From Halobacteriales archaeon (GTDB lineage: Archaea > Halobacteriota > Halobacteria > Halobacteriales > SKSH01), in the NCBI GenBank assembly GCA_007118145.1, contig SKSD01000012.1, forward strand, positions 1 to 43,178: a DNA stretch of 43,178 nucleotides, given 5' to 3'. The notes beneath the pieces are model-generated. The model ran no database searches and had not been told where the DNA came from. It was given only the letters and a program-made list of their open reading frames with translations. The position numbers and the translations under genes were made by a program. Below, in pieces: positions 8,899-16,544 of this stretch (the first letter of the stretch is position 1; each line of letters begins with the position of its first letter).

Positions 8899-10215
8899 AT
8901 GGGAGATACCGAGGTCGAGGTGGCAGGACCACTTGATGCCTATCGTCAGTTCCTCTCACTCGAACGTGATGTCCTCGTCCTCTCACTGGCGATGTTCGCC
9001 TTCAGCCTCGGCTTTCAGATGACCAACCGGTTCCTCCCAGACTACCTCGTTTACCTCGGTGCGACAGGCTTCATCGTCGGCCTGTTCGCCACTCTCGGGA
9101 ACGTCATCGGGGCGGTCTATCCCTACTACGGTGGTGTCGTCTCCGACCGGATCGGGTCACGCTTTGCCCTCACCGTCTTCGGCCTCGTCTCAACCCTCGG
9201 ATTCGGCATCTGGCTGGCCTCGGCCTTCATCGATCCCATCGGTATTGGTGACATCGTCCTTGAACCGTGGGTGTGGGTATTCGTCGGCCTCCTACTCGCA
9301 CAGTGCTGGAAGTCGTTCGGTATCGGTGGTCACTACGCGATTGTCAAACAGAGTGTCCCACCTGATCGACTCGCCAGAGGGTTCGCGAGTACGGAGACGT
9401 TCAGGCGAACTGCCTTCCTCATCGCGCCGTTGATCGTGGCCGTACTGGTCGCAGATGCGCTCATCCCGGGATTCCTCTGGGTGTTGGCGATCGCGATCTT
9501 CTTCGGCCTCATCGGAACGCTCGCACAGCACCTGCTCTATGAGACCGAGGCGGACTCTATTGGCAAGCGATTCCAGGGCTTTGGACAGATCATCGACGAT
9601 ATCAAAGCCCTACCTGTCGAGCACCGCCCGTTGATCATCGCCGATACACTCGTCCGATTTGCGAACGGTATGGTCTATGTATTTTTCATCCTCGTCATCA
9701 CGCGAATCATGGATATCGGCCTGACGGTAACGCTACCCTGGATGGGTACCATCAACCTCTCCCCGGCTGCCTTCTTCGGTGTGTTGCTGGCGATCGAGAT
9801 GCTGATCGCCCTCATCTCGATGGCACCGGTGTCTATCCTTGCAGAACGAACCGGGCTCAAGACGGTGATCGGTCTCAGTTTCCTGGTCTACGCCATCTTC
9901 CCCGTGTTGCTCATCTTCGCACCTGCAGATCAGCTGGTATTGATCGCCCTGTTCGCATTCTCCGGGCTCCGCTTCGCCGGGCTTCCCGCACACAAGGCAT
10001 TGATTATCGGCCCTGCGGAGATCGGTGCAGGGGGTCGTACCACCGGGTCGTATTACTTCGTCCGAGGTGCGCTCGTCATCCCGAGCGGTGCCCTCGGTGG
10101 TGTCATCTGGGAATTTCTCAGCCCAGAGCTCTCATTCTCGATCGCAACGGTGATCGGCCTGATCGGGGTTGGTTACTTCGCGATTTTCGGCAAGGAGTTC
10201 GAACCATATGCCTGA
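8899..10215 (+). CDS. Major facilitator superfamily (MFS) transporter
   Basis: The 438-residue product is a multi-pass membrane protein with about twelve hydrophobic segments. It carries the classic MFS loop signature GGVVSDRIGSRF near residues 76-87, between the second and third segments, and a central cytosolic loop (ETEADSIGKRFQGFGQIIDDIKALP) between the two six-helix halves. Such proteins move small solutes using ion gradients; the substrate cannot be read from the sequence. It has its own TATA box and stands between secY and adk, which are usually close together in archaea, so it is probably a lineage-specific insertion. No signal peptide is expected or seen. Confidence 0.9.
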   Translation: MGDTEVEVAGPLDAYRQFLSLERDVLVLSLAMFAFSLGFQMTNRFLPDYLVYLGATGFIVGLFATLGNVIGAVYPYYGGVVSDRIGSRFALTVFGLVSTLGFGIWLASAFIDPIGIGDIVLEPWVWVFVGLLLAQCWKSFGIGGHYAIVKQSVPPDRLARGFASTETFRRTAFLIAPLIVAVLVADALIPGFLWVLAIAIFFGLIGTLAQHLLYETEADSIGKRFQGFGQIIDDIKALPVEHRPLIIADTLVRFANGMVYVFFILVITRIMDIGLTVTLPWMGTINLSPAAFFGVLLAIEMLIALISMAPVSILAERTGLKTVIGLSFLVYAIFPVLLIFAPADQLVLIALFAFSGLRFAGLPAHKALIIGPAEIGAGGRTTGSYYFVRGALVIPSGALGGVIWEFLSPELSFSIATVIGLIGVGYFAIFGKEFEPYA

Positions 10216-10313
10216 GGTGAGTGCAACCGATTAAGCGACCGATGGATGTTGGACTTCGTCCTCTCCGGGCGGTTCCAATCATCCTAAGAGTCTGAGGTTC
10301 GAACCCAGGCCCG

Positions 10314-10946
10314 ATGAGCGATCTACAGATATTGATGTTGGGCCCACCGGGTGCTGGCAAGGGGACGCAAAGCAGTCGGATCGCCGAGGCGTACGATCTC
10401 GAGCATATCACGACCGGTGATGCACTCCGCTCGAGGAAAGACATGCAGACTGCACATGGAACCCCGAGGGAGTACATGGACGCAGGTGAGCTCGTTCCAG
10501 ATCCCGTTGTCAACGAGATCGTCGAGTCAGCGATCGAGGAGGCGGACGGGTTCGTCCTTGATGGGTATCCGAGGAACAAAGCGCAAGCTGAATTTCTCGA
10601 TGAAATTACTGCCCTTGACGTGATCATCTATCTCGACGTCGACCGGGAGGAATTAATTCGTCGACTGACCGGTCGACGGGTCTGTGAGGATTGCGGGGAG
10701 AATTATCATGTCGAGTTCGCTCCACCAGTCGATCAGGGGATTTGCGATGATTGTGGTGGAGAACTCATTCAACGTACAGATGATTCGGAGAAGACGGTGA
10801 AAGAACGCCTTCGGGTCTTCGATGAGACAACCAAACCGGTGATCACGTATTATCGGTCAGACTCAATATTCCATCAGATCGATGGCAACACAACCCCTGA
10901 TAACGTCTTCAAACATATCGTCGACCTACTCGACTCGGTCAGGTAA
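10314..10946 (+). CDS. adk: Adenylate kinase with a zinc-binding lid
   Basis: Adenylate kinase interconverts AMP + ATP and two ADP. The 210-residue product begins with the P-loop GPPGAGKGT (residues 10-18) and contains the AMP-binding TTGDALR near residue 34, FVLDGYPRN near residue 81, and the lid domain. The lid carries four cysteines, C124, C127, C144 and C147, in two CxxC pairs, a zinc-ribbon lid like that of Gram-positive enzymes. Its last eight bases overlap the 3' end of the opposite-strand pilin-like gene. The second half looks A+T richer than the ribosomal genes. In archaea adk often follows secY; here the MFS gene separates them. Confidence 0.96.
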   Translation: MSDLQILMLGPPGAGKGTQSSRIAEAYDLEHITTGDALRSRKDMQTAHGTPREYMDAGELVPDPVVNEIVESAIEEADGFVLDGYPRNKAQAEFLDEITALDVIIYLDVDREELIRRLTGRRVCEDCGENYHVEFAPPVDQGICDDCGGELIQRTDDSEKTVKERLRVFDETTKPVITYYRSDSIFHQIDGNTTPDNVFKHIVDLLDSVR

Positions 10947-12429
10947 TTTCGACAACGGCTACGTTCTCGGTGATATGCAGGAACATCACCGGTGTCGGTG
11001 TTCCTGATAGATCGATGCTCCTTCCTTCCAAGGCCGGATCGTAAGCAATGTCGGCATTGCCATGAAGCGACAGGCTGTTTGCGTAAATTGCACCCCGAAT
11101 AGCAGGATTACCTCCAGTGCTGATGTCAGCATTCGGAGCATATATCACAGCATCTAGTTCGATAGTACCAGATCCCTGAGAATCAATCAGGACATCTTCG
11201 CCTACGATGAAGATATTCCGGAACGACTCAATGTCCTCGCCATCGGTACCGACGAATGCGTTTCCTTGGAATTCCAGGGTTCCATTGACATAGTACATTG
11301 CCCCATCCTCACCAGGAGTAGTCACAATAATGTCGTGATTTCGAACATCGAAATCTCCATTGAATGCAAATGTCACGTTCCCTTCAGTCGTATTAATGTG
11401 CAAATCTCGATCCAGTTGGACATCCTCATCGAAATAGTATGAGCCAGCCGGTATCTCACATGGGTCGTCTTGGATGAACCCAGTCTCATTCAGACAGTCT
11501 ACTGCGTGATTATCATTGTCATCCTCCGATTCGAGTGCTGCAAGCTTTTCCAAAATGACCGGTTTACTATCCGGGATATATGACCACTCTGTCCAACCTT
11601 CATCGTCGACGTTACCAGATACAGATACGTCTCGCTGGACCTTGACCGCGTTATCAAACTCCATCTCCTGTAACGAGCTCAAGGTCGTTGTGACCGTTTC
11701 ATTTTCGTGATCAACAACCACCGTCCCTTCGGTGTATTGGTTAAAGAACTGTGCCCATCCCTCGTAGAACTTGCTCTGAACGACGATATCGACCGAACCG
11801 TTCATGACGGGATTGTCAAACGGTAGGTTGTTTTCATAGAATTCGGTCTCGTTCGGAAAGGCAGGACGGACGTGCTCACCCGGTGAGATAGATAATTGGG
11901 TGGGTCCTGCCTTCGCACCTTGACCATCCATACGGAGGAGCGGTATATTCGCGGTCAGGCCACGATAGGCCATCTTCGGTGGAGCGACCATCGACCCGTG
12001 ACCATCACTGATACGGAAGATGCCACCTGCCTCAAGTCCATACAGTTCGCCGTTATGTGCGACCTCGAGTGTACCAATCTCCGATTGGTTGTATAGCACC
12101 TGCGGGTCGACCGTCTCATTGCCCATATAGTCATGATGAATGATGGTGATGCTGGTGCTGGTACCGTCCATCGTCATTTGGGCGCCTTCTGGAGGCTCAA
12201 CATGGATATTACGTTGTGTTTCACCCTCGATGGCAACGGCTGAGACCGATGAACGGATGTCCAACAGATATTGCTCGATCGCCTCTCTGTCAGCTTGGTC
12301 CTGTGTTCCACCGAATGCACCAAGGGCGAGTCCAGCGACAGCCAAAGCAGCGATGAGGACAATCCCGATCAACATCACAGTCCCCAACACCTCAGACTGC
12401 CCTCGGTCAGAGTCCCACACGGTAGTCAT
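10939..12429 (-). CDS. Large archaeal type IV pilin-like surface protein with a repetitive beta-rich C-terminal region
   Basis: The 496-residue product starts MTTVWDSDRGQSEVLGTVMLIGIVLIAALAVAG. This is a class III (prepilin-type) signal: a short charged start, then DRGQSEVLG directly before a hydrophobic helix, typical of haloarchaeal pilins and pilin-like proteins cut by PibD. The mature part is acidic and extracellular, with possible N-glycosylation sites (NET, NGS, NTT, NGT). From about residue 350 to 480 it has repeated short strands (DVQLDRDLHINTT, VTFAFNGDFDV, TLEFQGNAFVG, GTIELDAVIYAPNADIS, AIRGAIYANSLSL) suggestive of a beta-helix or polymer-forming fold. I chose ATG 12429 because the in-frame start 54 bases upstream precedes the probable TATA box. 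It lies opposite to its neighbours, between adk and the insertase. Confidence 0.8.
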   Translation of the reverse strand: MTTVWDSDRGQSEVLGTVMLIGIVLIAALAVAGLALGAFGGTQDQADREAIEQYLLDIRSSVSAVAIEGETQRNIHVEPPEGAQMTMDGTSTSITIIHHDYMGNETVDPQVLYNQSEIGTLEVAHNGELYGLEAGGIFRISDGHGSMVAPPKMAYRGLTANIPLLRMDGQGAKAGPTQLSISPGEHVRPAFPNETEFYENNLPFDNPVMNGSVDIVVQSKFYEGWAQFFNQYTEGTVVVDHENETVTTTLSSLQEMEFDNAVKVQRDVSVSGNVDDEGWTEWSYIPDSKPVILEKLAALESEDDNDNHAVDCLNETGFIQDDPCEIPAGSYYFDEDVQLDRDLHINTTEGNVTFAFNGDFDVRNHDIIVTTPGEDGAMYYVNGTLEFQGNAFVGTDGEDIESFRNIFIVGEDVLIDSQGSGTIELDAVIYAPNADISTGGNPAIRGAIYANSLSLHGNADIAYDPALEGRSIDLSGTPTPVMFLHITENVAVVEIT

Positions 12430-12458
12430 GCTCCTAGAGAGTACAATCCTGTTCCAAT

Positions 12459-12466
12459 TTAAGGGA
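12459..12466 (-). promoter_or_regulatory. Probable TATA box of the pilin-like gene
   Basis: Read on the - strand, CTTAAATT lies about 30 bases upstream of the ATG at 12429, implying a leaderless transcript. It also shows that the in-frame ATG at 12483 would be upstream of transcription. The facing insertase gene starts at 12555, so 12430-12554 is a divergent promoter region. Confidence 0.5.
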
Positions 12467-12554
12467 TAAGTCAAAATTATCACTGTTGATAGACGTTTTC
12501 GGCATCACGTCGATATTGCAACATTGAAAACCGACGGCGATGAACACCCAGTAG

Positions 12555-13451
12555 ATGGGTCACGCTGCGGAACGCGCGAAGAAGCTGATGGACGAGGATG
12601 CTGCATTCACGAAGGCCATCGCCGCCATCCGAGAGCTAAGCGAGGAGCATGACAGCGAGGTCGAGTGGCGTGATGTCAAGGATGAGCTGACCAGTGGTCA
12701 GTGGGGTCGGCTCATCCAGGAGGGTGTCCTCGAAAGTGGCGAGGAGGGGTTCCGCCTCGCTGATCCCGAGGGTATCGACCAGTTGATGGATGAGGGGTAC
12801 GAGCCAATCAGCGCGAGCGTCCCAGAGGTCGATGCTGATGTCAGCTGGACGACCTATGACAAGCTCGCCGGTGGGATGACGGTGTTGTTCATGGTCGCCT
12901 ACTGGTTCGACCCACTGCGTGACCAGATCGGCGAAGGCATCAACCTCATCCTCTCACCGCTTGAGGGCTCGATGCCATTCTTCGCGGTCGTCCTCTCACT
13001 CGCGATGCTGACAGGACTGTATTCGACACTGCTGCAGGCGAACCTCGCCGATACCGAGGTAATCGGTGCATATCAAGAGCAGATGAAGGCTGTACAGGAA
13101 AAACGCAAGCAGGCTGAAGAGCGGGGTGACGAGGAGGCACTCGAACGCATCCAGCAAGAGCAGATGGAGGCCATGGGTGGCATGCTCCAGATGTTCAAGG
13201 CACAGTTTCGCCCCATGGTATGGATCACCCTGCTCACCATACCGCTGTTCCTCTGGCTGTGGTGGTTCGTCGGTACCAGCCAGCTCGCCGAGGCAGAGAT
13301 GGCCATGGTGTTACCACTCCTCGGTGATGTCCGGTGGGATGATACGTTCCTCGGGCCGATGCCGATGTGGATCCTCTGGTACTTCTTGTGTTCCCTCGGG
13401 TTCACGCAGTTGATACGCAAGGCGCTCAACCTGCAGACGACGCCATCGTAA
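12555..13451 (+). CDS. EMC3/YidC/Oxa1-family membrane insertase (DUF106 type)
   Basis: The 298-residue product belongs to the archaeal DUF106 group, related to Oxa1/YidC and to the eukaryotic EMC3/TMCO1 proteins that insert membrane proteins. About residues 1-95 are cytosolic and acidic, a haloarchaeal N-terminal extension. Hydrophobic segments follow near 100-125, 138-158, 215-240 and 262-285. Between the second and third is a charged coiled-coil-like hairpin (EQMKAVQEKRKQAEERGDEEALERIQQEQMEAMGGMLQMFKAQFRPM), the hallmark of the family. Its position close to secY, adk and cmk is the conserved archaeal context and fits a role in membrane protein biogenesis. Confidence 0.9.
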   Translation: MGHAAERAKKLMDEDAAFTKAIAAIRELSEEHDSEVEWRDVKDELTSGQWGRLIQEGVLESGEEGFRLADPEGIDQLMDEGYEPISASVPEVDADVSWTTYDKLAGGMTVLFMVAYWFDPLRDQIGEGINLILSPLEGSMPFFAVVLSLAMLTGLYSTLLQANLADTEVIGAYQEQMKAVQEKRKQAEERGDEEALERIQQEQMEAMGGMLQMFKAQFRPMVWITLLTIPLFLWLWWFVGTSQLAEAEMAMVLPLLGDVRWDDTFLGPMPMWILWYFLCSLGFTQLIRKALNLQTTPS

Positions 13452-13490
13452 TCGGAAACGACTTTGTACGCGTGGCGGCCTCACCACGAT

Positions 13491-14069
13491 ATGTTACTCA
13501 CTGTCTCCGGGCCACCCGGAGGGGGCAAGACGACGACAGCAGCCCGATTGGCAGAGCACTACGGGCTCGAACATATCAGCGGTGGTGATATCTTCAGATC
13601 GGTCGCCACAGAGCGTGGCCTTAGCGTGGTCGAGTTGAACGAACTCGCTGAGGAGGACGACTCGATCGATTTCGAACTCGACCGGCGACTGCAGTCGATC
13701 GCGGCAGGTCGTGACGATATCGTCATCGAATCGCGCCTCGCTGGATGGCTAGCCGGCGAACACGCCGATTTCCGGTTCTGGCTCGATGCACCGACATCGG
13801 TCCGCGTGGCCCGTATCGCCGACCGTGAGGAGGGGACCATCGACGAGATTGCCGAGCAAACAAAGCGGCGTGAGACGAGTGAGGCGACACGGTACAGCAC
13901 CTATTACGGGATCGATATCGACGATCAATCCATCTATGACTTGGCCATCAACACCGCCAGGTGGGATGCGTCGACCGTGATCGACATCATCGCTGTCTCG
14001 ATAGATGGCTACGATGACGCTGTTGATGAGGGTACCGTCGAGATGGAGCCGGTCGAGATACCGGGATGA
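13491..14069 (+). CDS. cmk: Cytidylate kinase, archaeal type
   Basis: The enzyme phosphorylates CMP and dCMP with ATP. I chose ATG 13491, giving 192 residues starting MLLTVSGPPGGGKTTTAARLAEHYG with the P-loop at residues 7-14. Other matches are ISGGDIFRSVATERG near residue 35, the segment VVELNELAEEDDSIDFELDRR, and the lid-like REEGTIDEIAEQTKRRETSEATRYSTYYGIDI around residues 113-144. A TTG further upstream would put the weak TATA-like sequence inside the gene. The stop overlaps the next gene by four bases, so it forms an operon with cbf5/truB, as in many archaea. Confidence 0.95.
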   Translation: MLLTVSGPPGGGKTTTAARLAEHYGLEHISGGDIFRSVATERGLSVVELNELAEEDDSIDFELDRRLQSIAAGRDDIVIESRLAGWLAGEHADFRFWLDAPTSVRVARIADREEGTIDEIAEQTKRRETSEATRYSTYYGIDIDDQSIYDLAINTARWDASTVIDIIAVSIDGYDDAVDEGTVEMEPVEIPG

Positions 14070-14944
14070 CACCATTGCGGACTCCCCCGACAGAACGCGA
14101 TATCAAGGAGTTGCTCACATTCGGAGTGGTGAACCTCGACAAACCAGCTGGGCCGACCTCCCACCAGGTGAGTACCTGGGTGCGCGGGCTCACCGGGGTG
14201 GATCGCTCCGGTCATGCTGGGACGCTCGACCCCGAGGTGACAGGCTGCCTGCCGGTACTCCTGGGTGATGCCACCAGGACGGCGACGGCATTGACCGCTG
14301 GTGACAAGGTATACGTCGCAATCCTCGAGTTGCACGACGAACCACCCGAGGGATGGCGTGTCATCATCGACCGATTCACCGGCGAAATCTACCAACGGCC
14401 ACCGCGAAAGAGTGCCGTCAGCCGGTCACTTCGTACTCGGACGATTCATTCGATCGACGTGCTCGAGCGTGACGGCCGTCGCGTGCTCATCGAGGTATCC
14501 TGCGAGGCGGGGACCTATATCCGCAAGCTCTGTCACGATATCGGCCTGGCGATCGGTACCGGTGGACACATGGCGTCACTGCGTCGTATCGAGAGCCAGC
14601 CGTTCGATGACCGCTCACTCGTCACCTTGCATGACCTGGCCGATGCGCTCGCCTTCTGGGAAGACGACGGTGACGAGACAGCGCTCAAAGCGATCATCAG
14701 ACCGGCTGAGGAGGCGATCGCCCACCTCCCATCGGTGACCGTCGCGGCCGATGCGGCCACAGAGATCGCACACGGCGCACCCGTGTATGCACCAGGTGTG
14801 CTCGACATCGACGAACAGATCGAGGCTGGTGAACTCGTCGCCTGTGTCACGCCCGCTGGTGTGGCGGTCTGTCTCGGACACTATGTCGGTGAACCTGGAC
14901 AGACACATGGCGTGGTGGTCGAACTCGAGCGTGTGCTGCTTTGA
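14066..14944 (+). CDS. truB: tRNA/rRNA pseudouridine synthase Cbf5/TruB
   Basis: Archaeal Cbf5 makes pseudouridine in rRNA as the catalytic part of H/ACA guide particles, and in tRNA at position 55 in some cases. The 292-residue product contains LDKPAGPTSHQV near residues 24-35 and the catalytic motif HAGTLDPEVTG with Asp55. The family segment EVSCEAGTYIRKLCHDIG is near residue 150 and a GGHMASLRRI stretch near residue 170. The C-terminal 80 residues (AHGAPVYAPGVLD to VELERVLL) form the PUA domain. The start is coupled to cmk (ATGA). I prefer the archaeal Cbf5 identity to bacterial TruB because of the PUA domain. Confidence 0.95.
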   Translation: MTPLRTPPTERDIKELLTFGVVNLDKPAGPTSHQVSTWVRGLTGVDRSGHAGTLDPEVTGCLPVLLGDATRTATALTAGDKVYVAILELHDEPPEGWRVIIDRFTGEIYQRPPRKSAVSRSLRTRTIHSIDVLERDGRRVLIEVSCEAGTYIRKLCHDIGLAIGTGGHMASLRRIESQPFDDRSLVTLHDLADALAFWEDDGDETALKAIIRPAEEAIAHLPSVTVAADAATEIAHGAPVYAPGVLDIDEQIEAGELVACVTPAGVAVCLGHYVGEPGQTHGVVVELERVLL

Positions 14945-14982
14945 TCGGTGAAACCTCCATCGATATCCCAGCATGTCTGCTT

Positions 14983-15006
14983 GCCGCCATCAACCGCAAT
15001 GGTGGC
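14983..15006 (+). other. Possible stem-loop after truB
   Basis: GCCGCCAT and ATGGTGGC can pair into an eight-base stem (one G-T pair) around an eight-base loop. It lies 38 bases after the truB stop and ends about 46 bases before tRNA-Pro. It could end or process the cmk-truB message. No T-run follows, so it is not a standard terminator. The rest of 14945-15052 holds only the tRNA promoter. Confidence 0.3.
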
Positions 15007-15020
15007 ATCGAGTCGAACCC

Positions 15021-15028
15021 CTTAACCC
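15021..15028 (+). promoter_or_regulatory. Possible TATA box of tRNA-Pro
   Basis: CTTAACCC lies about 25-32 bases before the first base of the tRNA at 15053, the distance expected for an archaeal tRNA promoter. Confidence 0.4.
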
Positions 15029-15052
15029 GTCGAATATCGTTGGAGTGGATAA

Positions 15053-15125
15053 GGGACCGTGGGGTAGCTTGGCATCCTCAGCGCATGGGGTGCGTTGGAC
15101 CTGAGTTCGAATCTCAGCGGTCCCA
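15053..15125 (+). tRNA. tRNA-Pro (anticodon GGG)
   Basis: The 73 bases fold as a full cloverleaf. The acceptor stem GGGACCG pairs perfectly with CGGTCCC. The D arm begins GGGGTAGCTTGG. The anticodon stem AGCGC/GCGTT encloses the loop ATGGGGT with anticodon GGG at 15087-15089. The T arm is CTGAG-TTCGAAT-CTCAG. The discriminator base is A and CCA is not encoded. The sequence is close to that of other haloarchaeal proline tRNAs. Confidence 0.95.
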
Positions 15126-15223
15126 TGCTTCATCAAAAGCTCGTATACCGAATTTCTGAGCCGTTTGGCGAAGATATTGGCCATCGTGTCGGAGATTATC
15201 GGTGATGAAAACCTTGCGTAACC

Positions 15224-15232
15224 CGTATAATA
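15224..15232 (+). promoter_or_regulatory. TATA box of the RecA-like gene
   Basis: CGTATAATA is a strong TATA-like element about 21-29 bases before the ATG at 15253. It makes the in-frame ATG at 15202 impossible as a start, since that lies upstream of transcription. Confidence 0.6.
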
Positions 15233-15252
15233 CCACTGCTCCAACGACCGCC

Positions 15253-16092
15253 ATGGCACGTATCCCGTTTGGCATCTCGAGGTTCGATGAGCTCATCGAT
15301 GGCGGTGCACCAAGCGGGAGCAGCGTCTTGCTCTCCGGTCAACTCGGTGCTGGAGCCAGAGAGTTCTGCTACACCAGTGCCACGATGTCCGCGCTGGCAC
15401 TGGCCGACCGCGAGCTGTTCGAGCTGTATTATGGGACGCTCGATGAGGAGGTGGGGATGCTCCCAGACGAGGTACATTACGTCTCCTGTTGCATGCCACC
15501 TCGCGCGGTCGAGACCGAACTGGGGTACGTCCTCGAGGATGACATCATCGAGACGGCGATTGACTCGATCAACTTCCTCGATCTCTCAGATCAGTACTTC
15601 AAGCGAAGTCGGGTACCGATGGAGTGGTACTCCGAGGCCACACCCGATATCGACTCACTTGGTGAGATCCGAGGCAGTCGTGGGGTCCTCGGCCTCCTCG
15701 GTGATTACCTCAGCGAGCACGCCAGAGACAACCTCATCGTCATCGACTCGTTGACGGACATGGTCATCAGTGCTGATGAGACCATGTCTTGGACGGATAT
15801 CATCGTCCTGATGAAGGGGCTCTCCGCGGCCGCACATCGATGGGATGGTCTCATCCTGATGCTCGTCAACAACGAGGTGCTCTCAGAGACGGAGGTAGCC
15901 GGTCTGATGAACGCAGCTCACGGTAACATCGTCTTCGAGTGGGAGACCGGTGGTAACGAGCGCACGCGGACGATGTACGTCAAGCAGTTCAGGGGCGTAC
16001 TCTCCCGTCTCGAGGATGAGGATATCATCCGCTTTGAGACCGATATCTACGATCATGGGTTCGACATCACCGGTGTCCGGCGCATCAGGTGA
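15253..16092 (+). CDS. RecA/KaiC-superfamily protein with a degenerate P-loop
   Basis: The 279-residue product has the fold signals of the archaeal RadA/KaiC-like ATPase group: PFGISRFDELIDGGAPSGSSVLLSG at the N-terminus and a Walker B-like DNLIVIDSLTDMV in the middle. The strand-rich end is VFEWETGGNERTRTMYVKQFRGV. The position of the Walker A motif reads GQLGAGAREF (residues 29-38), where the expected Gly-Lys-Thr is replaced by Ala-Arg-Glu. ATP binding may therefore be lost or altered. Related haloarchaeal proteins are often annotated simply as RecA-superfamily or HTR-like proteins. The start is set by the TATA box just upstream. Function is unknown; a regulatory or sensory role is inference only. 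Confidence 0.75.
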   Translation: MARIPFGISRFDELIDGGAPSGSSVLLSGQLGAGAREFCYTSATMSALALADRELFELYYGTLDEEVGMLPDEVHYVSCCMPPRAVETELGYVLEDDIIETAIDSINFLDLSDQYFKRSRVPMEWYSEATPDIDSLGEIRGSRGVLGLLGDYLSEHARDNLIVIDSLTDMVISADETMSWTDIIVLMKGLSAAAHRWDGLILMLVNNEVLSETEVAGLMNAAHGNIVFEWETGGNERTRTMYVKQFRGVLSRLEDEDIIRFETDIYDHGFDITGVRRIR

Positions 16093-16149
16093 TGACACCC
16101 GTTCCGAAGCACATACCTGTTCGCTCGTCCCAAGTGATGTGTATCGACG

Positions 16150-16479
16150 ATGCAGTTTTGCGACCAGTGCGGTTCGCTCATGCGACGCGACGGTAGCTGG
16201 ATGGTCTGTTCAGCAAGCGGATGCGATGGACGACAATCCGTGGATGAAGATCTCGCCGCGTCATTCGTCCATACGGAGGAACAAGGCGAGACCGAGGTGA
16301 TCGAGACGGATGAGTCGGTTGCACAGGAGGGGCTTCCCACCACTGATGACGTCCGTTGCGATGACTGTGGAAACACGACCGCATGGTACACCTTGAAACA
16401 GACCGCCTCTGCCGATGAACCGCCGACGCGATTTTTCAAGTGTACTGAATGTGGCCACCGCTGGAGGGGCTACAACTGA
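16150..16479 (+). CDS. tfs: Transcription elongation factor S (TFS, TFIIS-like)
   Basis: TFS rescues stalled archaeal RNA polymerase by stimulating cleavage of the nascent RNA. The 109 residues have an N-terminal zinc site (C4, C7, C20, C25), a flexible acidic linker, and a C-terminal zinc ribbon with C70, C73, C98 and C101. The acidic hairpin tip D89-E90 in QTASADEPPT is the catalytic pair that reaches the polymerase active site. Both zinc ribbons and the tip are intact, so the protein looks active. It has the normal length. Confidence 0.95.
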   Translation: MQFCDQCGSLMRRDGSWMVCSASGCDGRQSVDEDLAASFVHTEEQGETEVIETDESVAQEGLPTTDDVRCDDCGNTTAWYTLKQTASADEPPTRFFKCTECGHRWRGYN

Positions 16480-16505
16480 ACGGGCGAATGCTGGTGGTTC
16501 GAAGG

Positions 16506-16513
16506 CTTTATCC
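16506..16513 (+). promoter_or_regulatory. TATA box of rpl10e
   Basis: CTTTATCC lies about 32-39 bases before the ATG at 16545, which would give a leader of roughly ten bases. Confidence 0.5.
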
Positions 16514-16544
16514 ACCGCGTTAGCCTCATCCTGGTATACGAACC

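Noticed and set aside
10286-10312. A T-loop-like sequence (GGTTCGAACCC) just before adk that could be the remains of a tRNA
   Set aside because: No acceptor stem, anticodon arm or matching D arm is found upstream, and the flanking bases do not pair as a T stem.
15195-15250. A C-box-like GTGATGA at 15202 suggesting a C/D box guide RNA
   Set aside because: No D box (CTGA) follows at the right distance, and the region is better explained as the promoter of the RecA-like gene.
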